A DNA stretch of 64,000 bases from Stemphylium vesicarium (taxonomy: Eukaryota; Ascomycota; Dothideomycetes; Pleosporales; Pleosporaceae), in the NCBI GenBank assembly GCA_004380135.1, contig QXCR01000088.1:62001-126000 (forward strand), given 5' to 3'. Under the pieces are notes generated by a model. That model saw nothing but the letters and a program-made list of their open reading frames with translations, did not search any database and was not told the DNA's origin. The position numbers and the translations under genes are program-made. Positions 56,995-64,000 of this stretch are shown one piece after another. Position 1 is the first letter of the stretch. Every line of letters begins with the position of its first letter.

Positions 56995-58239
56995 ACGGTC
57001 ACTTTTTTTCTTGATTTGCGGCGTATAACAGGTCTAGGACGGGTCCAGCGTTTGGGCATGAGGCTGAGCAAGCCCATGGAGATGTAGCAAAAAGTCTGGA
57101 ATGTAATACTAGAGGCTGCTCTGCAGCTACAGGAGAATCGCGTCGTGTTTAATTCGCTCAATGTGCTGTACATAACCTTTGCCGAGAACTCTGAGAAAGG
57201 GGGTCGGGCCTTCGCGTGCGTCTCACAAGATAGTCTGTGATGTGCATCTATGTGCGACAGTCGTCGGACCAGTACTCGAGTGCTGTTATAGCTGCGTAGG
57301 ATAGATTGGATGGACTAACGTGGTGGGAGAAATAGTACGATTAGCGGCGTCGTACGCTCGCACAAAGCCGTATGCGCCACATCAACGCCTTTGATGCAAA
57401 TGGAGAAGTGGCGCGTTGCTGCAAGGCGGGTGATGACGAGGCCCAAGTGTGGAGATTGCACCAACGAGGCGTGCCTTTCCGATTCGAGTAAACGTGCACG
57501 CGATGGAATTATCGGGATGCGTAAACCCTGGCCGCAGAGTTTGGCGCCTTGGATAAGGAAAGACCCGCAAGGCTGCATCGACAGAGGGGCGAGGCACAGG
57601 AGACAGGAAAAGAATAGGTGAGCTGAAGCTGTTCATAGGTGTCAGAAATAGCAAACACAATCCATCACAGCCTCCCTCCGCCCGCTGCTTTATACTGCGC
57701 GCCAACTCAACCGCAACACTACGGCCACTGAGCGGTATTCTCTTGCCGACAACGGGATTCTTGCAAAAGCTTACCCGCGCAATCGCCGCGTGTCACTGGC
57801 TGCGTTTCGTCTGTCAAGCGTCCGCCGCCCTGGGCCGAAGCCCCGTCCGGTACCAACGTTGCCGTATTCCCGGGGTAGAATGTCAAATGTGTGAAGCAGG
57901 CGGCGCAGGCTGCTGCAGTGTCGCGTGCGCGTCATCTTGTCCTACGACTCCTTCCGCTGGCGCCCTGACTTGATCTGTTGGCCCAGTCTTTCCTTTCCTA
58001 TTTTCTCTGTCTCGCCTGCGATTCACTTTGTTCCACTGACGTTGTTTGCGACTGCCTCGCCCCACGCCCTGTCGATCCGTGACGCCGGAAGCACGCGATC
58101 ACCTTCCTGAATCGCATCCCACTTCTCATACTCGACACCAGTATAATCCAGTAGGACACGCAATACTCGACACAGCCACTCTTTTCGCCGCTAACTATTC
58201 GGAAGATATACCCACCGAGCAGATATTCCGAACATCGCC
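56995..58239. other. Intergenic, upstream of LicD gene
   Basis: 1.25 kb holding the RVB2 3' UTR and the LicD gene promoter. Frames at 57.3-57.7 and 57.9-58.3 kb are shadows without starts or known proteins. CT-rich DNA near 57.98-58.02 kb may be a leader. Confidence 0.45.
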
Positions 58240-59323
58240 ATGCGTCTGTCGACATGCGCAGCCGCCATTGCAACAGCATCCCTCTTCCTGTCGTCTCTGG
58301 CCTCACCCACACCAAACACCAACTCTTTGGCGGGAGATTCATCTGCCCATCGAATTGAAGAGCGCGGAGACAAGAAGAAGCCCGATACCAAGTACTTTCA
58401 TGAGCCCGGGTAAGTCATGATCCTAGCCTTGTTCCGCTCGAAAAAATACAACCTTTAGGACACAACTAACAATCCCATAGAGGCAGTAATACGCTCGGTC
58501 ACTATGACAAACGCTATTTCAAGGGCGTCGTATCAGACGAAGAAAGGACGGATACCCAAAAACACATGGTTCGCGCCTACCTGAACTTTTTCCGCGAGAA
58601 CGAACTGGATACCTGGATTGCACATGGAACATTGTTGGGTTGGTGGTGGAACGGAAAGGTAGTCTTTACTCCAGGACCAGACGAGATACCTGCTAACACT
58701 TGCCTAGCGTCTTCCTTGGGACTTTGATCTCGACACCCAAGTCTCCGACGCCACCCTACAGCATCTCGGCAAGGTACACAACCAAACCAAATACCCATAC
58801 GTCTCCTACGACGGTACTGTCCAGCGGGAATATCTCCTGGATGTCAACCCATGGATCTGGGAGCGCGAGCGCGGCGATGGCGCAAACATCATCGACGCAC
58901 GATGGATCGACATGCGCAACGGCCTCTTCATCGACATTACCGGACTTGCGGAGACACATCCGGATGACCGTCCAGGGGAGTGGGTTTGCAAAAACTACCA
59001 CAGGTACCAAACAACAGAACTGTACCCAATGCGAGAGACCATGTTCGAGGGCGTCATTGCCAAGGTTCCATACAACTACGACAAGATTCTCGTAGATGAG
59101 TACAAGGAAAAGGCGTTGACCGTTACCGAGTTTCACGGGTATGTTGAGAGGTTTCGTTTTCAGGGAAGATAAAAACTAACGCGATTATAGACACCGATGG
59201 GACGCAGAGAAACGCGAGTGGGTCAAGTCAGAAGAGACTGAGCGCAAGGAAGCAGAAGAACGTAAAAAGAAAGAGGAAGAGGAGGCGAGAAAGAATGGCG
59301 AGAAGGCGAAGCTGGATTCCTGA
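58240..59323 (+). CDS. Secretory-pathway LicD/MNN4-type phosphotransferase
   Basis: Four exons, 58240-58409, 58481-58658, 58708-59138 and 59191-59323, give 303 residues. A signal sequence or anchor (MRLSTCAAAIATASLFLSSL) is followed by HEPGGSNTLGHYDKRYF and the LicD core ELDTWIAHGTLLGWWWNGK-RLPWDFDLDTQV, whose Asp-x-Asp residues bind metal and the nucleotide-linked donor. WIDMRNGLFIDITGLAE and LYPMRETMFEGVIAKVPYNY complete the domain. LicD-family proteins move phospho-alcohols or mannose-phosphate onto glycans; fungal Mnn4 adds mannosylphosphate to N-glycans in the Golgi. The highly charged Lys/Glu tail (EERKKKEEEEARKN) also occurs in Mnn4-type proteins. Confidence 0.85.
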
Positions 59324-59774
59324 ACCCATCTTCTTGGCCTTGATATGGGGCGGACTTTTTTCTCACTATCGCGCTCGATTGCAACATTAGCATAGCCTGC
59401 GTATTTTACCGGAGCATTTACTTTTGATACCCGTTGGAGGAGCGTGGCTTAGCATTCAGTATGAATTTTATCGAATATATGCGTATGTTGACTTGCGACA
59501 GTTCGCCGTCTGGGCCAATGGTCCCGGTGAAGGAGGGGCTGGTGATGAATAGTAATGGCGCCGGAGTTTAGTGATGACAAATGTCCGATGGCGACGCAAT
59601 CGTCTCGCTCAGACGTGGAAGCGTTGGAGAACGTCACCGAAGCATCGGAGGCTATAGCTCAGCCACGCGCTGCGAAGCGATATATCTTGATCTCTACTAA
59701 CTTGGCCACTTACACTCAGTAGACCGTTCCTAACAAACTCTTATCATACCATTTCCTCCTCCAACAGTCCAGCC
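59324..59774. other. Intergenic between LicD and WLM genes
   Basis: 451 bases with no supported gene; should contain the LicD 3' UTR and WLM gene promoter. Confidence 0.4.
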
Positions 59775-60818
59775 ATGACCGAAGCAGACACTTCCTCAGC
59801 GCCCACACCATCTGGCGACAACATCCAAATCACCCTCACACACCACGGAAAAGCAGTCGCCCTGCTCTTCGCAAAGGATGCGACTATATCAGATCTTTCC
59901 GAACGCGTCGCAAACGAGCTTTCAATACCACCGTCCAACCAAAAGTTTCTCGTCGGCGGCAAGATTGGGTTGCAGAAGCCACCATTCAAAGATGCCTCTC
60001 TACCGCTCACGGAACTCGCATCGAAGAAAATAACACTCATGGGCAGTACGGTAGAAGCAGTATCATCCCTCAACAACAGCATATCCGCCGCCTCGGCACC
60101 GCGCCGACCAGGCCCCGTGAAAGCCGCCACACCAACACGCAATCGAGACTACAAGAAGATCCAAGAGGAAGCGCAATACACCTTCCAAACCCTACGACCG
60201 CTACCATATCTCCCGAATCCCGATCGCTCTCTGCGCTTCCTGGAGCGCCTCCGCGACGACGCGGGCATCAAAGCTGCGATGCGCACTCACAAATTCAGCG
60301 TGCCATTACTCACAGAGATGGACCCTGCCATGCACACAACCCAAGACTCGCGCACACTAGGTCTGAACCGAAACCGCGGCGAAGTCATCGAGCTGCGACT
60401 ACGAACAGACGCCTACGACGGATACCGCGATTACAAAACGATCCGCAACACGCTCTGCCACGAGCTCGCGCACAACGTCTGGGGTCCGCACGACCGCAAC
60501 TTCTGGAACCTGTGCAAGCAGATTGAGCGCGAGGTTGCGCGCGACGACTGGAAGAGCGGCGGAAGAAGTGTCGGCGACGAGGAGTTTTATGAACCGACTG
60601 GCGATGAAGAGGTGCATGACCATGGGGGCTGGACTGGGGGTGAGTTTACGCTGGGAAGTGTGGGGGACGGGGGTCAGACGGTGATGAGCAGTGCGAGTGA
60701 AGGGAGTGTTAGTGCGGGGAGTATGAGTCGGAGGGATGTGCTTGCGCGTGCGGCAGAGGAGAGGATGAAGAGGACGAAGAAGGCCGAGGAGGAGGCTGGT
60801 GGGACGGGGAGTTCATAG
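59775..60818 (+). CDS. Ubiquitin-like / WLM-domain metalloprotease
   Basis: A single exon from MTEADTSSAPTPSGD encodes 347 residues. Residues 15-90 form a ubiquitin-like domain (IQITLTHHGKAVALLFAKDA, LSIPPSNQKFLVGGKIGLQ). The WLM domain follows: YTFQTLRPLPYLPNPDRSLR, LGLNRNRGEVIELRLRTD, and the zinc site CHELAHNVWGPHDRNFW, with HExxH and a third His. The C-terminal 80 residues are Gly/Ser-rich, then basic. WLM proteins (Wss1-like, related to the SPRTN class) cleave DNA-protein crosslinks; the variant with an N-terminal ubiquitin-like domain is common in fungi and plants. Nuclear action is expected from the family. The ATG context (agccATGa) is fair, and no alternative start lies upstream. Confidence 0.88.
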   Translation: MTEADTSSAPTPSGDNIQITLTHHGKAVALLFAKDATISDLSERVANELSIPPSNQKFLVGGKIGLQKPPFKDASLPLTELASKKITLMGSTVEAVSSLNNSISAASAPRRPGPVKAATPTRNRDYKKIQEEAQYTFQTLRPLPYLPNPDRSLRFLERLRDDAGIKAAMRTHKFSVPLLTEMDPAMHTTQDSRTLGLNRNRGEVIELRLRTDAYDGYRDYKTIRNTLCHELAHNVWGPHDRNFWNLCKQIEREVARDDWKSGGRSVGDEEFYEPTGDEEVHDHGGWTGGEFTLGSVGDGGQTVMSSASEGSVSAGSMSRRDVLARAAEERMKRTKKAEEEAGGTGSS

Positions 60819-61378
60819 GCGTGGTTTGGTTCTGAGAATGCGCGTATACCCAGTAATTGCGCATGTTGGATGTTTTGAACTAGTTGCTTTGTACGTATAA
60901 TATCTACTATTTACTACGACATGTCAGTATCCTACTTCACCTCGGCGGTTTTTCATCTTGACTTTTTCTTTCGGGTTTCACTCTGCTGCCAAACGGCCCA
61001 ATAAACTACCTAGTCTCACCCGCAACAGTCGGTCCGCATTACTTTCGGACGAGACCGCCTTACACGACCATGTTAGGTTTTAAGCTTTACTCTACCCCAT
61101 CTTCCAGTCCCTTAGCGCGGAAACACCCCCTCACAGCCGCAGGCCGATCACTTCCGCCCTCCGCATCTCCGCCTTTTGCCCCTCTACCATTCCCATCCAA
61201 TTCCCATTCCCCCATCTACTCACACTCACTCACACTCACACACTCTCTCCATACTCGATCTCAACCCCAAACCAAACCCCTTCTTCCCCATAAATTCTAC
61301 ACCAAAGCTACACACATCACCCACTCAAGCATAAGCACATCCCCTCGTCACTCATATCTTCCCTTGTTCAAAAAAAAA
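60819..61378. other. Intergenic, C-rich leader of the small membrane protein
   Basis: No supported gene. From about 61.13 kb the DNA is a long CT/CA-rich stretch ending in nine A residues just before the ATG at 61379, which resembles a fungal 5' leader. Confidence 0.4.
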
Positions 61379-61636
61379 ATGCTATTCATACCTTTCCTCC
61401 TCCTCCTCGCATCCGTATGGTGCGCCGTCGGGATTCTCCTCGCACGCTGGCTCAAACAATCAGGCCACGCGCGCCCGTTCGTCGGCAGGGATTGGAGTAG
61501 TACTGAATTGTATGGTGGTGGTGTGGGGTTTGGTCGCGCGCAGGAGATGGGTGGGGGTGTTAAGGAGGAGGTTAGGCGGGAGGGTGGACGGGCGACGTTG
61601 CCGAGGTTTGGGGTTGGGGGTTTGAAGGGCGTTTAG
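61379..61636 (+). CDS. Small single-pass membrane protein, unknown
   Basis: The ATG directly follows an A-run and opens an 85-residue frame. Residues 1-22 (MLFIPFLLLLASVWCAVGIL) are one transmembrane helix or signal anchor, followed by a Gly/Arg-rich tail. The frame is open upstream to an ATG at 61070, but that part is Ser/Pro/His low complexity from C-rich DNA and is probably leader. I do not recognise a family. Support is the clean start context and the well-formed hydrophobic segment. Confidence 0.4.
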   Translation: MLFIPFLLLLASVWCAVGILLARWLKQSGHARPFVGRDWSSTELYGGGVGFGRAQEMGGGVKEEVRREGGRATLPRFGVGGLKGV

Positions 61637-62054
61637 AATGTGAAAGGGAGGGGAGGATATGAAGGATGAGGAAGAGAGCGGCTGATTGAGCTTTGGCAGT
61701 GCCGTACCGAGACGACGTGTCTTGTCTTGTCAAGACATGCGAGACTGGCCGCTGGAATGTTCTTTGCTGGTCTTTGTTCCGAGCCTGACCTCTTCTTCCC
61801 CTTTGTTGGTTGTTGGTTTGACTACGACAATACGGGACCTGGGCGCTGGACAATACTGGACAATGCAGCATTCATATTGAAGAAAGACGTATTGTGCCGT
61901 GGAGCGACTTCAGTCACCCACAGCTTTCGACTTGCGGATAACACTGGCGACTCCCCGAACGATTCGTCGATATACGAACCCGCGGTTTTACCTTACAACT
62001 TGCAGGAAAACATACTTAGTTCCGGAAAGAGAAGAGAGAAAACCTCGAAAGTAA

Positions 62055-63093
62055 ATGGCCTTGGATATGTTCGAAGACATGGGGATGGGAACGATAACCG
62101 CACCGCCTGTCCCAATGACGGAAACCGAGAAGATAGCACGACAAAGTATACAAGTAGCAAAGAGATTCAGTTCCAGCCACACCAACACTTGCTCGCCACT
62201 TTGAAACCGCAGCCGCCCTCCTCCCCCATGTAACGTCGCTCCTAGCATCGCTAACCCAGCACCTCTCCAACCCCACGCCCCTTTTCACCCTCGCACATTT
62301 CCTCGAACAATACACGCACCCCCTCCTCGCCTTCACAGCCGCCACGGCTCTCTCATCCCTCCTCTCAACCATCCACCACCGCCGCAAACGCCACCGCGCA
62401 AAAGTCCGCCTCGCCGTGTACCACATCACATGCCTGCTACGGACGCTTCCCGCTTTCTCGCTAGCCGCGCAGGTCAAACGGCCGTAAACCCTGCTCGCTG
62501 GCATCACGAAGGAGGTGGATAGTTTATTGGGGGAATATATAGATAGGAGGGAGGGCGAGGAGGTGAGAAAGGTGTTGGAGAGGTGGGTAAGGGGCATGGT
62601 TGAGAGGGGGCTGGAGAGGGAGGAGAGGGAACGGAGGAAGAGGAGGGGGGGGGGTGGCTGGGATAGAGGGGATGAAGAAGGTGATACAGATACGTTAAAA
62701 CAGCGTATACACGAGCGGAAGTCGGATGAAGAAGAAGCAGCATGGCTAAAGCAAAAGCACCAGATCTAGATCCAGATCCAGCACAGGACACCCACTACCC
62801 CACCCCTTCATCTTCCTTCTTCCCCCCTCTCGCGACGTGGGCATACCTGGGATTCATCTCTCCCCATAGTCTTTGCTCCGCCCGCGTAATCCGCCCCTTC
62901 GAACGAAGAGAAAAAGATAAATAGCGAGAGTGGAACAAGGAAGAAAGGCGCAAAGGCGAAGGATAGCGACGCGAAGAAGACAGGCCGGAAGCGCTCTTCT
63001 GCACAGGCTGAGACGGATGAGATTGATGGTACAGCTGGTAGTGAAGTGAAGAGACTACGTAGAAGTGCCAGGGTAGCTTCGAAGAACAAGTAA
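62055..63093 (+). pseudogene. Decayed ORF of unknown family
   Basis: From about 62150 to the TAA at 63091 one frame keeps coding-like sequence across three stops: TAA 62485, TAG 62767 and TAA 62887. It reads LARHFETAAALLPHVTSLLA, LFTLAHFLEQYTHPLLAFTA, VRLAVYHITCLLRTLPAFSL; then TLLAGITKEVDSLLGEYIDR and a charged helix; then a Lys/Arg-rich end, GSEVKRLRRSARVASKNK. An ATG at 62055 in a neighbouring frame (MALDMFEDMGMGTITAPPVP) may be the original start, with a one-base shift near 62.16-62.2 kb. All three stops are single C-to-T changes from CAA or CAG. The basic end suggests a nuclear or membrane-anchored protein; the family is not recognised. Confidence 0.55.
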
Positions 63094-63153
63094 TCGACCC
63101 ATGTTTTCCCCCTACAATTAAATCCTTTTGTAATAGAAACGCCTCATAAAGTT

Positions 63154-64000
63154 CTAGCCTTGCGTCGTGTCCCTTTCGGTCTCGTTGGTCGCAATGCAAG
63201 TAATGTCAAGCAGCTCTGGTTCCACATTCCGGCACTCATAGACCGGTGGTTCGCCACTGGGAACTTGGACTGTGATGTTTTCCGCCCGAATGTTGCTGCA
63301 TCGCTGGAGAAAGAAAGTGTTAGCCTCTTGACAGGTGGTACTGCAGATACGGTACGGTACGGTGGCTTACATCTGGCGCGCTGCAGACCAATGTACCGGC
63401 CTCTGGGTCATCCTGCTCGGAAGTTGTTCCAAACATGTTTTTGATTGTAATGTCGGAGATTGTCAAGTTTGCCTTTGCGACGAATATATTGTTAGCATCC
63501 ATCGGCAGGAGTTCCGCCACCTGGGCGCATACGTACCGGAAACTCGGCGCACAGCGTCTCGTTCTTCTGCCCATAGCACTGCGTGATTGTGATCGCACGA
63601 TCGTTGTTGTGGACACCAAACGTATCATATGTAACGTTGTTCACGCGACCAAGCCCACCACCACCGTTTAGCAGCGTCTGGAAGCTCGTTTGAATGCCAG
63701 GCCAGACCTTGATGCGAGCACTGTCGCTCGCATTCGTGAGAGACACATTGTAGATGTAGAGGTTTTCTACAATATCGGTTTGATTGGCGTATTGGCCGAG
63801 AGAACCGACGCTGATGCCATGCGAGCCCGTGCAGTCGAGACCTTGGATGACGATGTTGGTGCTGTTGGGCTTGAAGGAAACGCAGTCTGTTCGTTATTAG
63901 CTCGACATCCGAGGAAATGGGAGAGGGTAAATGGTTTACCGTCTGTGTTGATAATGTAGGAGTCTTGGATGACGACACGGTCAGACTTGTAAGTATCCCA
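63154..64000 (-). CDS. Exopolygalacturonase, GH28 (5' part beyond the window)
   Basis: Exons 64000-63940 (continuing right), 63886-63537, 63472-63371 and 63303-63154 fit phase and splice signals; about 220 C-terminal residues are present. The GH28 parallel beta-helix motifs are all there: NTDDC (catalytic Asp residues, joined across an intron), GSHGISVGSLG (catalytic His) and SARIKVWPG (substrate-binding Arg-x-Lys). Cysteine pairs and ITQCYGQKNETLCAEFP with ANLTISDITIKNMFGTTS follow, as in fungal exo-type enzymes. The end is IRAENITVQVP, PPVYECRNVEPE, and a short polar tail. Such enzymes release galacturonic acid from pectin outside the cell. The signal peptide and N-terminal half lie outside the window. 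Confidence 0.92.

Overview
The window looks like nuclear DNA of a filamentous ascomycete, most likely a dothideomycete of the Pleosporales type. Genes are split by many short introns (mostly about 46-60 bases, GT...CTAAC-like...AG). Coding DNA is moderately GC-rich, intergenic leaders are pyrimidine-rich, and the gene content (Rhodopsin/PTH11-type membrane protein, DUF1996, G1-type eqolisin, GH3, GH28, LicD) is typical of plant-associated Pezizomycotina. The taxon is inference from style; no ribosomal or other marker gene is present. All starts were checked for a real ATG, and exon borders were placed by hand from splice signals and reading frame.

Layout, left to right. 0.8-8 kb: seven-helix membrane protein (+), secreted DUF1996 protein (-), secreted eqolisin-fold protein (+), checkpoint clamp HUS1 (+). 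8-12.5 kb: gene-free stretch with a (CT)32 microsatellite. 12.5-13.1 kb: a promoter and AUG-free leader followed by two tiny ORFs that both end in MGRGGY(N/Q). 13.9-18.7 kb: divergent pair of mitochondrial tRNA-modification GTPase MSS1/MnmE (-) and ribosome biogenesis factor MAK16 (+), then an acidic EEFGDF-motif protein (+). 19.8-28.3 kb: sugar transporter (+), a frameshifted kinase remnant (-), GH3 beta-glucosidase (+), and a kinase pseudogene (+) full of nonsense codons. 29-47 kb: Old-Yellow-Enzyme-type oxidoreductase (+), SET2 (-), AT-hook protein (+), SUZ12-like Polycomb protein with a C-terminal PHD finger (-), F-box/LRR protein (+). 47.9-60.8 kb: WW-domain glycine-rich protein (+), POP8-like RNase P/MRP subunit (-), a 1,150-residue coiled-coil protein (-), RVB2 (+), LicD-domain protein (+), ubiquitin-like/WLM metalloprotease (+). 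61-64 kb: a small membrane protein, a decayed ORF, and the 3' part of an exopolygalacturonase (-) running off the right edge.

Functionally the window mixes housekeeping nuclear genes (HUS1, RVB2, SET2, SUZ12, WLM protease, MAK16, POP8) with secreted or transport functions for plant polysaccharides (GH3, GH28, DUF1996, MFS sugar porter). Three decayed loci share one feature: their in-frame stops can nearly all be explained by single C-to-T changes, usually CAG/CAA to TAG/TAA. That is the context targeted by repeat-induced point mutation (RIP) in this group of fungi. The most novel-looking signal is the twin MGRGGY micro-ORF transcript at about 12.5-13.1 kb. No tRNA, rRNA, CRISPR array, transposase or secondary-metabolite synthase was recognised.
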